A stretch of 64,000 nucleotides of DNA from Mauremys mutica (GCF_020497125.1 NC_059077.1:21026840-21090839); one strand, 5' to 3'; shown: positions 24,304 through 36,136, counted from the stretch's first letter. The notes: generated by a model from the letters alone, not told the origin. Program-made: numbers and translations.

Positions 24304-25110
24304 AAACCTCACTAATTATTTACAACGTCAATGGCCAGAGCCTCCAGACCTTTGTGACTAACCCTGACTCGCCCAAGTAGTTCCATCACTATCACAAAGC
24401 TCTGTGTGCAGAATGGGGCCCACTGGGTGCAATTGTGCTATTCACTTCACTAAGGGCTTTGCAAGATGTGGGCCTAACCTCATGGCTTTGCAAGATGTGG
24501 CCCCAAAATTTTGAAGGGAAAGAAAGGAAGCAACATGATCAACTTAAAGGAGATTTATCTCTTTTCATTTTTTCCTCCCTTAACAGCCTTTTTTAGTCCT
24601 TTAGCATTTGAGGTTTTGCAAGGAAGTTAGAAGCAAACATTCAAATTACCATCCTTCTAAAGGCAGTTTAAGTAGAACAGGAAATAGGTAATTCAGGAAG
24701 GGCCTGGCTAAGAGCCTTAGCAATGTTATAGGAAAGAAGTGGTTAAGGATCTAGATGATTTAATCCAGTTTTAAGAAAAGGTTTTACAGTGAGCAATTAG
24801 ATGCTGGTTAAGGAATTAATCACTAATGGGTCATTAACTCTGACTGCTATTGTACAGTTAACAAGCTGAGGCAGGATTATTAGACTCGGTACCCAATTAA
24901 GGAGGAGAAGATATTTACAACAAACTGAACAAGTGGGCTCTCACAATGGAGCAGAACAATTTGAGAGAAACGTTATGGACACAAAAACTACCCAGGGTAC
25001 AAAAATGTATGGATGTGTACATCTGCAGCGTGCCTAGAGCTGTCACTTCACTTTCCCTATGTCTTTTTCCCCCTAAATGTGGGTATTTGCCTGTTTATCT
25101 TCATTATTTT
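24304..25110. other. Intergenic, no gene recognised
   Basis: Plain A/T-rich sequence with a short internal duplication of GGCTTTGCAAGATGTGG (24458-24505). No exon-like or RNA-like signal was recognised. Confidence 0.6.
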
Positions 25111-25115
25111 CAGCA

Positions 25116-25788
25116 TGTAAGGATGTGGGACTCATCCCTGCAGCACCTCCTGCTGGTCTGTTCCAGGAATTAGTTCTCCAGCCTCCAGAGCACCCTCTGC
25201 AGGCTGGTGATCTGCTGCCTCTTGGCCCCCATGTCCCTCCCAGGACCTGGTGCCCCTTTATCCAGGGTGCTGCCCCCTGGCCGTAATCCCTTTCTCTTTG
25301 GGTCTCCCCTCCCTGGGAAACCCCCACCCTCTATCCCCACCTCACCTCAGTATCAGGCTACTGCCAGTCATCATCTAGCCCCCACGCCCTGGGCAGACTG
25401 CAGTATCAACCTACTCATCACTGGCAAGGTTGGGTTTGACCTGCTGCCTTGGCCTACCCCTGGGCTGCCCTCTGCAACCCCCAGTACCTGTTGGCCTTAT
25501 GCTAGGCTGCAGCCTGGGGCTTTCCAGGCTGGAGCTCCCCAGCCCTGCTCCACTCAGGTACCCTGTCTCCAGCTCCCTGCAGCCAGGCCCTTCTCCCTCT
25601 ACAGCCAGAGAGAGACTGACTGGGCTCCTGGCTCACAGCCTCTTATAGGGGCCAGCTGGGCCTGATTGGGGCATGGCCACAGCTGAGCCTACTTTCCCCA
25701 ATCAGCCCAGGCTTCTTGCCCCAGCCCCAGCCCTCTCCTGGGCTGTTTTCCACCCCGAAGGGTAGGAGTGGGTAAGTACCCCACTACA
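25116..25788 (-). mobile_element. Solo LTR with 5-bp target duplication
   Basis: On the plus strand the element begins TGTAAGGATG and ends CCCCACTACA, flanked by CAGCA at 25111-25115 and 25789-25793. The promoter lies on the minus strand: a CCAAT box (reverse of attgg near 25664) and a TATAAG box near 25642-25647. The 673-bp length, TG..CA ends and 5-bp duplication fit an LTR of a retrovirus-like or other LTR retrotransposon. No internal region remains. Confidence 0.82.
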
Positions 25789-26513
25789 CAGCACTAGAGG
25801 AACATATTGTTTTCTTTTAAGGACATGATTGCCCACTAACTACCCCCCCCCACACACAACATTTTACAAATATTTGTAAACTTGTGCATGAGAGAGAGAG
25901 ATGGAGAGAGAATGTGTATGTAGATAGACAGTGTGCAGTTATGGACTATTTAACGACATGACTGCACACAACCAAGCTGTCCAGCTGTGGCTCAAGAGTA
26001 TGAGTACCAACTTCAGGGCAGCCGGTTAAGAACCAGTGCACAAAGCTCAAATTGGCTGTGAGATCTATACTGAGCTTTCACCAACCAATGATCAAGTGTA
26101 AACTTCTCAGGCACTCTAACAGCTTTAGCATGGAGTCACAGACAGTCCCCCTGGGTACGCCAATCTGTCTTGTCACCCAGGTAACCTACTTTTGTGATAG
26201 CTGGTTCCTTACACCAAGGATCACAGCAATATTCAGGTTACTCCCAGTCCCAAAGGACAAGTCACTTACCCCAGGTCAATTGCACTTTAGATCTCACACC
26301 GAAGACTTGTATTGGCTTGCAGCCAATCCTATAATAAACTATATGCAAATTTATTATATATGAAAAGGAAGCAAGAGAGTCATTTACGAGGTTAACACAC
26401 AAATGAGTTACAACCTTAAGTTTCAAAAAGGAATCGAACCTTCTATAATAAGCAAGCTCTATATGAGCCTTCAGGGCTAACTCAGGCCAAGCAGGGATGA
26501 TCTTTTGCTTATA

Positions 26514-26913
26514 CAGTAGAACCTTAGAGTAACAAATCCCAGAGCTACCAACTGACTGGTCAGCCACATCCCTCATTTGGAACCAGAACTCTGCAGTCAG
26601 GCAGCAGCAGCAGAGACACACATACACACACACAAAAAAACAAATACAGCACAGAACTGTGTTCAATGTAACCTACTAAAAAATAAAGGAAAAGTTTTAA
26701 AAAAAAGGATTTGACAAGGTAAGGAAACAGTTTCTGAGCTTGTTTCATTTAAATTAAGATAATTAAAAGCAGCATTTTCAAAGCTGCATTAAGTCAATGT
26801 TCAGTTGTAAACTTTTGAAAGAACAAGCATAACATTTTGTTCAGAGTTAGGAACATTTCAGAGTTACGAACAACCTCCATTCCCGATGTGTTTGTAACTC
26901 TGAGGTTCTACTG
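26514..26913. mobile_element. Tigger/mariner-type MITE with TA duplication
   Basis: It begins CAGTAGAACCTTAGAGTAAC and ends GTTTGTAACTCTGAGGTTCT then ACTG, inverted repeats of about 24 bases, flanked by TA on both sides (26512-26513 and 26914-26915). Length is 400 bp and there is no transposase. This is typical of non-autonomous Tc1/mariner/Tigger elements. Confidence 0.88.
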
Positions 26914-27213
26914 TATCTAGTAATCCTCCCCTCAGCCCCAAAATCCAAGCAACATAAAGATATCATTCCTCCTTGCTAGGAGGTTTTATTCCACTTTGAG
27001 TTGCAAACTGAGCTGATGGGAGGAATTTACTTGCAAGACTCATTTTCATGGGGGACAGGGAGAGTAAAGAGCAAAGTCTTTTGTCCTCTTTCATGTTCCA
27101 CTCTAGTCCGTCTTGTGACACGGGGCCTTCCTTGTTTGGCAGGAAATAACACCGTGTGTTGGAGACTGGTATGTCACACTATTTAATGTCTCTCGCCTGT
27201 CTGGTGATTTATA

Positions 27214-27426
27214 CAGACTTTGTCTACGCTGGCACTTTTGTTGGCAAAATTTTTGTCCATCAGGGGTGTGGGGAAAAAAACAACCCTGACCAACATAAGT
27301 GTCACGGACAAAAGTGCCAGTGTGGCCAGCGCTATGTCGGCAGGAGACACTCTCCTGCCAGCATAGAGAGGTTACACAGAGACCTTAAAGTAGTGCCTCT
27401 GTAAGTTCCGTAGTGTAGACATCACC
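27214..27426. mobile_element. Degraded MITE with TTTGTCTACGCTGGCAC end
   Basis: The left end reads tttgtctacgctggcacttt and the right end gtagtgtagacatcacc; there are two internal inverted segments, acttttgttggcaaaa and gacaaaagtgccagtg. The shape and ends resemble the MITEs at 16268 and 53519. Class is inferred from ends only. Confidence 0.6.
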
Positions 27427-28740
27427 ACAGTTACAGAGGCTTACAATGCAAACACTTCAATATTATCTTATAATACGTGACACAGATGTTCTAAGTGAGA
27501 TTAATGCAGGCAGCAGTTGGCTAGCATTCTATAAAAATCTAAACACTAAACAGAGTCTTATCATTCTACCTATTTTAACAATACTAACCCACAGGTGAGC
27601 CAGACAGGTTTCAGTTACATATTCATCAGCGTTCAGTGGAGACAGGGGGACTGTGGCATGAGCTGGTGCCTGCTCTGCTAGAGTCACATACGCTATCTGT
27701 CTACACAAATGTATGCTTGCTCTCCCTCTCTCACACACATAACTGTATAATTTTACAACTATTTGTTACATTCTATGCCTATATTATTTGTTGGGGATGT
27801 GTGTGTGTATGTATGTATAGGACAAGTGTATATATACTTATTAAGGTCCTGATTCAAAGCCCATTAAAGTCCTCAGCAGTCTTTCCATTGACGTAAATAC
27901 AGGAAGCCTTAAGGACGTCACAGAGCTAGATTTAAAAAAAGCGGTGTATGTATATATATTTATATAATCTATCTATCTATAGATAAATGACATAACATCT
28001 ATCTATCTATCATTGAAATTTCAGCAAGTTATTTATTAATCATTAGAAAGAACAGACATAGCAGTAGTCAGGCAACAATGAAATTAGGGCCTCGTGCAAA
28101 CAGTTACTCAGGTGCATAAGTGTTTTCAGGATCAGACCCTTTGTTGAATTGTTGCCAGATGATGATGATTACCAGTGAGGCAGTCGCTAGTCATTAGTAT
28201 TGTTTTGTCCTTTATTGTTAGAGCTTAAAGAATGCTGGGCACTTTGCAAAGTGATGTAAAGGTCTCAGTGCATTTCTAATGACTAGGATATTACATATAT
28301 ACTAATATGTGTAATCATGCCAGCCAAAGGGGAAAATAGATGTTTCCCTTCTGCAGAGAAAAAAAAAATCCCTGCATGTGTAAAAGTAACTATGAATTTG
28401 TAGAATCAGGCCTTAAACATGCACAAGTGAAGCTATAAACAGCAGCCTTTCCTTGGCAATCTATAGCCAGTGTTTTATTCACATCGGTTTATTAGAAACT
28501 TACAAACTACTTTGCTTGGTCATGAAAGAGGATGAAGTGCTATTGTTACTGAAGGCCAAGGGGCACCAGTGTGAAGATGGTGTAATGCTATTGACATTGA
28601 TGGAGTTACTCCAGCTTTACACCAGCATGACTGAGAGTGGAATTAGTACATAATGGGTCTGATCCACAGCTTCTTGAAGTCAGTGCTAAGATTAGGCCCA
28701 ATATTTTATAATATGTTGAATTCAGAGTAGGTGGGGAGGG
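27427..28740. other. Intergenic with simple repeats, no gene recognised
   Basis: It contains a (TGTA)n run near 27798-27818 and (ATCT)n runs near 27967-28011. The segment 28565-28670 carries 'ggagttactccagctttaca', a fragment of a common amniote repeat. No coding or RNA gene was recognised. Confidence 0.65.
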
Positions 28741-28749
28741 GGGGATGGA

Positions 28750-29290
28750 TGTGTGTTTTGCTGGAAGGTGCAGTCCTCAAAGGGATCAGAGATGATTTGG
28801 GGGAGTGAATTCCCTTCCAATGTCCCTACCATCTCCCTGTTCGTTTTCAGGTCCCCAAAGCAGTGTGTGTCCTTCTACTCTGGAGAAGGAAAAGGGACGG
28901 GAGATGGAAGGCGAGGAGGCTGTTTTCAAAATACAGCGATTTCCATTATTATTTTGCAAAAGCAGCTCTCAAGTCTGCAAATGGGCCACGTTGTTGGGAA
29001 GGGCTGTTTGGAAATTGCTGTCTAAGGTTAAAAAGCTCCCTGAAGTGAGGCTGAACAAAGCTGACGTGCTTGTTTCTGACAGGCCCCTTAAAGATACGCA
29101 CAGATTGTGAAAATATAATTAGAAGCCAGCCTTTGTCTGGCCACAATGAGTGGGAAATGTTGAAAGAGGAGGTCTCCCCGTCTTTATTGACCCGTCCCCA
29201 GGACACAATGAGGGGGCTTGTGAGTCCTTCTCCTTCCCCTAATGAGAAACGTTAATTGCCACAATTTCCAGAGTGTGTAAAGCACCCTGT
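28750..29290. promoter_or_regulatory. Candidate conserved non-coding element downstream of RAX
   Basis: A transposon-free, balanced-composition block lies 4 kb past the RAX stop. It contains two ACAATG SOX-type motifs 60 bases apart (29143-29148 and 29205-29210), CTTTGTCTGG (29131-29140), and TAATTAG homeodomain sites (29116-29122). The region looks like an enhancer by motif density, but conservation was not measured. An alternative is ordinary unique sequence. Confidence 0.35.
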
Positions 29291-29299
29291 GCCCAGCCA

Positions 29300-30370
29300 G
29301 AAGAAGGGGTGTTTTCTTTAAAAGGTTCTCAGCCCCATGAAATGTGGTAACAGAGATAATGGGAAAGAAAAACGCTGTGGTTTTAATTCCTGCAGCTCGG
29401 ACAATGGCGAGGGGCTCGGTGCAGATGTGTAATTTTAATTGCCGCTGATTCCCTCACGTGGAGCCTGCAGCTTCCTCCCGGGCAGGGACCGGACACGTCC
29501 GGGGGGCTGCTCGCTGCAGTCTGCCTGCGGCCGGGGGAGGCTTTCGGGAAAGGGCGCGCGCGAGGGAGAGATTTGGGACTTTGCCTGGTTTTATTTCGGA
29601 AGGGCCCCAGCGTAACATTACCCGGCCCGGAGCTTAGCAAACGGGGCCTTAGCCCTGGGGATTGAAGCAGCATCTCAGGGGAACCCACGTCTTGCCTCGC
29701 CCCGGAACAAACTGGGTTCATCCCCTGGCCAGGTGGTTTAGTGAGCGATGTCCTGCCCTAGGCCGGCCCTTGCGGGGGTTAACGATCGTTCCCAGGCGCT
29801 AGGGAGGGCTTGGCGGATCGCTGCCCGATGATGTTAAACAAACCCCAGGGGCAAGTCAGAAAGAGGCGACAGGACAGACACGTCTAGTGAGCTCTTTGCA
29901 GGACGGGGCACGGACCCTACGGACCCTATGAAGGTGGGGGGAGGGGGGTTACCTGCGTACAGATGCAGGGGGGAGCGGTGTGAAGCTGATTTCCAATAGT
30001 CACCTTTGCACCCCTGGCCCTTACCCTCCAGAGAGCTGCGGTGTCACCAGCCTGTTCCCACCTGCTGCAATGACAGGACTATGGCTTCTCCCGGGTGCTC
30101 CTGGTACCTCGCCCAACTCCCTGTTTCAGCCACGAGCTCCTGGAGGACACGGGAAAGCAGCTGCAAGTCTCCCAGCGCCTTGCCAGCCATGCGGCCACCG
30201 TTCAGTTGCATGTTTCTGTTTTCCGGGGCATTTTGGAAGGTTGTCCCCGGGAAAGGCGGAGCGACTCCCGGAGGAGAAGCTGACAGCAGTTATTCACCCA
30301 ATGGTGCATCACAGCATCATAATATTGACAACGTTTTACATCTGCACAGACCGTGACTAATCAAGCCTCA
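29300..30370. other. GC-rich intergenic region, no gene recognised
   Basis: CpG-containing sequence (29440-29800) without a supported start, splice sites or known domain. It may be a minor CpG island or conserved element linked to RAX. Confidence 0.5.
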
Positions 30371-30374
30371 ACTC

Positions 30375-30560
30375 ACCTCTGTGAGGTGGGTGAACAAGTG
30401 TTAGCTCCACTTACTGGTGGGGCGCCTGAGTCCCCGAGAAGTTAGTCGAGTTGCCCAAAGTCACACAGAGACAGCTGGGGCCAGCACGTGGGGGTTCCTG
30501 GCCCCCGTCCCCTGCTCCGACGGCAGGACCAGACCGTCTGACCAGGGTGTGAGAGACCCC
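30375..30560 (-). mobile_element. CORE-SINE / MIR-like SINE
   Basis: In reverse orientation it shows the MIR text: ctcacctctgtgaggtgggt, aagttagtcgagttgcccaa, agtcacacagagacag, and a following stretch where the tRNA-like part would be. Diverged and ancient. Confidence 0.8.
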
Positions 30561-30659
30561 GGGGAGTTCCGGCCCCTCGTACAGAAGAGACAGCAGGGAG
30601 GACACTTCCACCCCCGCATTGCAGTAGAGGTTGGTTGGTTTTCCGAGAGTGAATCACAT

Positions 30660-30720
30660 GGATCCAAAACTCCTTGAAGTCAATGGGAAACTTTCCACTG
30701 ATTTCAAGGGCTTTGGCTCA
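30660..30720. repeat. Short hairpin repeat
   Basis: The left arm ggatccaaaactccttgaag and the right arm tttcaagggctttgg pair across caatgggaaactttccact. It is one of a family of small inverted-repeat elements also seen at 4390, 31800, 34489 and 55191. Confidence 0.6.
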
Positions 30721-31799
30721 GACCCCAAGGAAGGAATTATTAAAAATAAAGGGGGGGGGGGTGAGGAAGGGGGGGTGAGAGTATACCGATATTTGTCGTG
30801 CCTTTGCAAAATGGCAACAATGTTAGACTTTTAACTTCAGAAAATAACGTCATCCCGTCACCCTGAGTGCAAACTACACAGGAGAAGTTAAAACAGGGAG
30901 GTGGATTTAGCATCGAAACTAGTCAATTAAAACCGGAAGAATTTTAGCAAAAATAGATAGATGGGCAGGGAAGGGTGTTTAATTTATTTCCATGCTTTTG
31001 TTTGGTTTTTGTTTTCGTGTGAGGGTCCAGTGACCCAGTTGTGCGGACACCTTTCAGTCTCCGGATTTAAGAAAGAAAAGGTTTCATGCAGAATTCATTG
31101 CTCAGCTTAGACTCCCTTATTATTTCAATACGATATTGTGCAGGACAACTGGGTCCTTCTCGATGGGGAAGTTCACAGCTAACCTTTGTTTTGGAAGTAC
31201 CACCCTAGCTCTGGGAGTTACACTGGCCGTGTGTATCGCCTTCTGCATTCTTGTCTCAAAGTCGTATACACATAGGGCGAGCTATTTTTGTTCAAGGAAG
31301 CGCTCTCACTTTAGGCTGGATCCTGCTGTTGAGCAGGTAGGCAGGGGGCGGGTGGTATTTTTCTGATTGCACCAGGAAGGAAAGGAAGCTTGTGATATTT
31401 CTTAACTCAAAATTCACTAGAATGCCCCTATTTGAACCACAAATCCCCGTCCCCCGTTATAGGAAAAGGAAGCACCCTCTTCATGGTGCGATAGCGCTTC
31501 AGAATGTCCTAAGGACTCGTACTTCTGGCGTGGACTAGGAAAGGATCCCTCCGGATTGAGGTCCCTTGGCTGGAGGGGCTAAACGCACATGGATTGATTG
31601 ATTACCTTCTCAGACTCTGGATGTACTGGGTTTTTTTGCATCCGTGTAGCTCCACTGCTGGCACAAGTCACGTTTTACACCAGTGCAGGATCTTGGAACA
31701 TGGAAGTAGTTATATTGGTGTAAAAATACAAACAAGCCCTCAGCTAGGGCTGGAGGCAGAGCCCTACCCCTGAGCCAACAAAACACTTAATCACCTGGC

Positions 31800-31866
31800 T
31801 AACTTTAAGCACCTGAGTAGTGACGTTGAACTCCCTGGGGCTACTCATACACTGAACGTTAAGCAG
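31800..31866. repeat. Short hairpin repeat
   Basis: taactttaagcacctgagta on the left pairs with tactcatacactgaacgtta on the right, with a loop around gaactccctgg. It has the same palindromic design as the copies listed at 30660 and 55191. Confidence 0.6.
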
Positions 31867-32803
31867 CTATTTACATACTAGGCTTTGCAGGGCTGGGACC
31901 AGCATGCTCAGCCGCTTGCAGGAGGGAGCCCTTACAAGGGTGTGTTTTGTTTTTTAATTACTTCTGATTTACACTGCCTAGGTGGCCGCCGGGCAGGAAG
32001 AGTTCAGCTGGGGAAAGGTGGCCAGCCTGGAAAGCAGTGACTGGGGAAAAGTGACACCTGGATGGGGACAATTTATTCTTCATCCCTTCCGCTGCAGCGC
32101 CGATGGAATCCAGCCCGCTCGACAGAGCTCTGGTTGCTGTTTTGATCTTTCCAGTCCCGGTTCCACACCGCAGTGACTTTTTATTCGCAGTTAACAGCGG
32201 GAGAGAGATGCAGGTGAATGGCTGGAACATGCAGCTACAGCAGATCTGAGAGGGCGAAACGATTATATTCACAGCCTTCCAAACGTGTGGGTGACACGCT
32301 GCAGGCCTCTCTTGCTTTCCCTCCTCGCCAACCCCATGTCATTTCATTAAATACAAGGCCAAAAGATTTGCAAAATGGCATTTTGATTGAAACAGAGGAA
32401 AGGGGGAGGGGGAAAGAGAAAGGTAATGAGAATGTAAACAGAGGAGCCTCATCTGTTACTTAGAGCTGTTTTAACCTGGGTGGTTGTCACACAAATACCC
32501 GTCTAGTGACAGCGACACACAGATCACTGGAAAGGGACCTGGAACACGCCTAGCTGGGTGCTACTTCGTTACCACCACGCTGTGTTTTCCTCTCTAATTG
32601 TGGAGCAGACTAACCTAAGACAGTGGTTCTCCATGCGGGGCCGGACACTGCCCCTTCCTGACCCGGGGGTTAACGAGACCATACATTTAGGCTGTGTACT
32701 AACACATGGAAAAGCAACAGAAGACACGCTAGCTTCTGATCGTATTTAGCAGAGATCCATTCGGAATCAACAAGTACAAGGCAGGGTCTTAAAATCGTCC
32801 TTC

Positions 32804-32809
32804 TTTAAT
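32804..32809 (-). terminator. Possible RAX polyadenylation signal
   Basis: ATTAAA on the minus strand about 430 bases downstream of the RAX stop codon. It is a common variant signal, but no AATAAA was found nearer and the 3' end is not otherwise marked. Confidence 0.35.
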
Positions 32810-33232
32810 GGTACAAAACCCCCGCCGACTACACATTTCTCTGCCCCTACTGTAGTGTTAATATAACCAAGTGTCCAGCCAACACGTCATATCAAATTGT
32901 TAGATCTTTAAACTAGAATCAAACCCTAATCTGCACAGGGATATAAAAGGGACACACACAAAAAATACAAACAAAGCAACTTCAGGGGCGGGAGGCTACT
33001 GGGACCTAAGAAACGCGTTTCTTTAGTGCTTAGCTCCATCTGGGATGTGAGCAGCTTGTGCTAGGAGGCTGTTCCGTCCTCTCAATTACATGCCTACTGC
33101 AGAGGCGTCTATCTATCTATGATCGGCGACTTATTTTCCTGGGGGGATCTTTTTATCAAAAGGTACCAGCCATGCTGGTAGGGTCCTCTGTTGTTCTGGG
33201 GTGGGTGGGGAGATGGATCTCTGCGTGTCCCT

Positions 33233-33688
33233 TCAGATTGTCTGCCACGGTTTCCCAATGGACTGAATATGCTCCTTTGCTTTCAGCCGTAACGCAGCTA
33301 TGCTGGTGTTCCTAGGATCCGTCTCTTCCAAGGGGAATTTGTCCACAAAATTGGTCCCGCACTGGTAGGGCGGGGGAGGCCCCATTGTCCCCAGCGGCTG
33401 CAAGGTGTGGCTTATGGGTGGCGGCGAATTCAGGAAAGGTGGCGGGGTGTAGCTGCTGGGGAGGCTTTGGGGGGAAGCCACGAAGCCGGGCAGAGTCTGC
33501 AGAGGGGTGCTGTTAGCCAGCGGTGGGGTGAGCCAAGACTCCAGCGGTAAATTGCTGTTGATGGTGCCCAGGGCGGAGGGCTGGGGGGATCGGCTGAAGG
33601 AGAGTATAGGGGAGTCCTGCAGCTTCATTGAAGTGACTTCCAGTTTCTCTTGCCTTCTCCATTTGGCTCTCCGGTTCTGGAACCACAC
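33233..33688 (-). CDS. RAX: RAX coding exon 3: homeodomain recognition helix and OAR domain
   Basis: The exon follows a tgttttcag acceptor and starts exactly at the third helix of the homeodomain, VWFQNRRAKWRRQEK; residue 50 of the homeodomain is Gln, as in paired-like factors. Downstream are the Rax-specific KLQDSPILSFSRSPQ region, a proline-rich stretch with SSYTPPPFLNSPPP, and the OAR motif SIAALRLKAKEHI near the C-terminus, which modulates activation. It ends KPWQTI and TGA. This contributes 151 residues, for a total of 318 compared with 346 in human RAX, the difference lying in low-complexity linkers. RAX specifies the retinal field and hypothalamus. The call is secure. Confidence 0.97.
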   Translation of the reverse strand: MWFQNRRAKWRRQEKLEVTSMKLQDSPILSFSRSPQPSALGTINSNLPLESWLTPPLANSTPLQTLPGFVASPQSLPSSYTPPPFLNSPPPISHTLQPLGTMGPPPPYQCGTNFVDKFPLEETDPRNTSIAALRLKAKEHIQSIGKPWQTI

Positions 33689-35215
33689 CTGAAAACACAG
33701 TTTGGGGATTAGAACCGATTCTGATTTTCCTCCTGTCAATTCCAATGCAAAGAGCAAATCATAAAACCATCGGATAACAATCGGCCTTCCCGCTGTTCTC
33801 CTCTGCCTCTTGGAGAATACCCCCAGCTCTGCCGCTAGCTGAGACACCGGCCGGAGCGCTGGAATATTGAACTAGCTCCAGCGCGGCCGGGGCGGGGCGG
33901 GGGAAGCGATTCCTTGGGCTGAAATCGTTTCTTTTAAACCGAAGTCTTTTCAAAATCGCTTGCGGGAAATGGGTGGGATTGAATTTCATCCGAAGACAAA
34001 AGAGCGAGAAACGATGCGTGTTATCCGCGATGCAAAGGAGGCAGAGTTGCTTTTTATGTGGAGAGTCGCCCTATATTTTTTTGAGGGGGGGATATGCTGG
34101 TTTCTGGGTTGGGGAGAAACTCTCTGAAGCCAGAAGAATGTATCTGAAGTCTCCTTTAGGGAGACAGACATGGCAGCAGAAAGCAGGACACGGGAAGCGT
34201 CTGGGATATAAACACAGACGCACAAATCTATCATTTCTTCTCACTGTCTCTAGCTGAGGTGGGAAAATTTTGCTATTTCTGGCGTTCTCCCGGGACAACC
34301 TTCCCAGTCTTCGGGGTCGCGTAGTGTGGGGGTGGCTTTACCGGAATGTTATGGCCTCAATGTAGAAAAGATGGAGTTATCCCCAGTAACCTCCCCAAGG
34401 GGCACTGCTAATCACTGCGCAGAAATATTTCATGCCGTTTCCGGACTGAAGGGAAACAGCCCTGGTTTAAACGCAGTGAGTTCGGGCCGGATCCAAAACC
34501 CACTGAAGTTAATCGGAGCCTTTCCACTGACTTCGGGGCGGTTTTGGATCAACCCCACGAGACGCCCCGAAAGCAACGCGGTGAGCGCTCACCGCGAGCC
34601 AGGCTCCGGAGGTCCTGCAGCTCGGGGGTTACACAAAACCCTTTAAAGCGGGATCCCGGCTGAAAACAAAGTTGAGCTTTTTAAAAGAAAACGCTTAGAG
34701 GCAATTTTGTCTCACCCTCCCCGATCAAATAATTCCCCCGCCACCCAAATCTGGCCCCGCCAGTCGCTGGGATGAAATTAGCACCATGTTTCCTTGCGGG
34801 CAGCTTTAAAACCCCCACCCCGCTTGGAACCGCTCCCAGATTTTTCACAGATGACTAGTAAATATTGAAGGCTTTTCAAACATTTTAATGACCAGGGGAT
34901 TAAAGATAATTCAGCCTGAATTAAGGCAAAACCGTTTAAACGCCGCGCCGCGGGAATGAAGGTAAATAGCGGGGCTGGGCAGCGAGAGGGGGGATGTTTC
35001 CGTGGGTCTCTGCGGGGGGAGAGAAATGTTCCTCCTGGGGACGAAACTAGGCAGCTCGCAATGGGCGCTGCAAAAGGCGCGGTCGCTACACTCCCTTCCC
35101 GCGGGATCCCCGGGCGTGCGGCTGAAAGCGGGGCTGGGGCGCGCTCTGCTCGGCCTGGCACCCCCGGGGCGCTGCGGGCCGGCCCCGCAGCGGGGCTCGC
35201 GCCGGGCTCGCTTAC
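33689..35215 (-). other. RAX intron 2
   Basis: A 1527-base phase-0 intron that splits the homeobox between Gln46 and Val47, the classic position in paired-like genes. It has a gtaagc donor and tgttttcag acceptor. It contains a hairpin repeat at 34489-34550 and no other recognised feature; the end near exon 2 is CpG-rich. Confidence 0.9.
34489..34550. repeat. Short hairpin repeat in RAX intron 2
   Basis: ggatccaaaacccactgaag and cttcggggcggttttggatc are inverted arms around a short loop. It is a near-perfect hairpin of the same family as 30660-30720. Confidence 0.65.
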
Positions 35216-35442
35216 CTGCACGCGCACTTCGGGCAGGTTGACCTTGAGGGCCAGCTCCTCGCGGCTGTACACGTCCGGGTAGTGCGACTTCTCGAAGGCC
35301 CGCTCCAGCTCGTGCAGCTGGTAGGTGGTGAAGGTGGTGCGGTTGCGCCGGTGCTTCTTCTTGGGCTGCTCCTCGTCCGCCAGCTTGGCGTCCGGCCGCG
35401 GCGGGCTGAGCCGCTCCTGCGGGTGCTGGAGGCAGCCGGGCT
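35216..35442 (-). CDS. RAX: RAX coding exon 2: N-terminal two thirds of the homeodomain
   Basis: After a ttgccccag acceptor the exon completes a Glu codon and encodes residues 92-167. It includes the basic run [20 protein letters not shown], which starts the homeodomain at about residue 122, then [20 protein letters not shown] and [10 protein letters not shown]. It ends at CAG before a gtaagc donor. These residues are almost invariant in vertebrate RAX proteins. The reading frame and splice phases join exons 1 and 3 cleanly. This is a DNA-binding transcription factor in the nucleus of eye-field cells. Confidence 0.97.
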
Positions 35443-35613
35443 CTGGGGCAACGGGAGGGGGGGAGAGACCGTCAGGCGGGGCCCGGAGCTCACCCGCGGC
35501 GCAGAGCTCGCGGGCTGCCAAGCCAGGCCGCGGCCCGGGACGCACGTGCCCTGCTCCCCGGGGGAAAGAGCCCCAGGCCCGGGGCCCACCCGCCCCGCCC
35601 AGCCCCCGCTCAC
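35443..35613 (-). other. RAX intron 1
   Basis: A 171-base, very GC-rich phase-1 intron with gtgagc donor and ttgccccag acceptor. It stays open in the same frame as the exons, so an unspliced reading would be a false long ORF. Confidence 0.9.
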
Positions 35614-35887
35614 CTTCGTACTCCTCGGCCCCGCTCTCCTGCTCCTCCGGCGGCTCCCCGGGCATTTTGGGGTAGCAGGGCCGGGGGCTCCGCTTGTCCG
35701 CCTCCTTCAGGGCCCGCGGGCTGCCCACGGGCTGGAAGGCGCCCAGCAGCCCGTCCTCCTTGGGGAAGCCCAGGATGGCCTCGATGCTGTGCAGCCGGGA
35801 CGGGGGGCCGCCGGGGCTCCTGCCCAGGTGGGCCGAGAGAGAGAAGCTCCCGTCCGCCATGCTCAGAGGGGAGCCGGGCAGGTGCAT
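35614..35887 (-). CDS. RAX: RAX coding exon 1: N-terminus with octapeptide motif
   Basis: The start at 35887 gives [20 protein letters not shown], matching the conserved RAX N-terminus (MHLPG...MADGSFSL). The octapeptide-like repression motif HSIEAILG lies at about residues 33-40. A Pro/Glu-rich acidic stretch ends in GAEEYE at a gtgagc donor in phase 1. A second in-frame ATG at residue 10 could also be used, as in other RAX genes. The exon sits in a CpG island. The mammalian exon is longer through low-complexity insertions. Confidence is high. Confidence 0.95.
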
Positions 35888-36136
35888 GGAGACCCGCTGC
35901 CCCGGCTCGTCCCTGCTGCTCGGCGCTCACCCGCCGCCCCTCCGAGCTGGGCTGGACTGACTCCACGCGAGCCGCCTCCCGATCCCCTGATGTCAGAGCC
36001 CGGGCAGGCTGCAAACCAGCCCCTGCGCGCACCGAGTCCTTAAGCTGGGCTGGGTGGCAGAGCCCGGGGCCGCCTTGTCCTTGAAGCGCCGCGGCTCGGT
36101 GCCCAGTGACCTCTCCCCGCCGAATGGCTCAGGCCG

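Larger units (their letters stand above)
30730..33232. other. RAX 3' flank, mostly single-copy
   Basis: No second gene was recognised. Apart from the hairpin repeat at 31800-31866 it appears unique. An open frame at 31136-31366 has a hydrophobic stretch but no initiation context, splice or family support. The part close to 33232 is the RAX 3' UTR; a minus-strand ATTAAA at 32804-32809 is a possible polyadenylation signal about 430 bases after the stop. Confidence 0.6.

Noticed and set aside
25207..25665. 152-codon Pro/Leu-rich plus-strand frame
   Set aside because: It lies within a solo LTR and is a composition artefact.
27780..28012. Possible CRISPR-like or tandem array
   Set aside because: Only simple TGTA and ATCT microsatellites; there are no spaced repeats with unique spacers.
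31136..31366. Small open frame with a hydrophobic stretch
   Set aside because: No conserved partner in the window, no signal that would separate it from chance, and no known family.
34778..35887. A single 369-residue RAX reading frame
   Set aside because: It reads through both RAX introns. Splice signals and the conserved protein show three exons instead.
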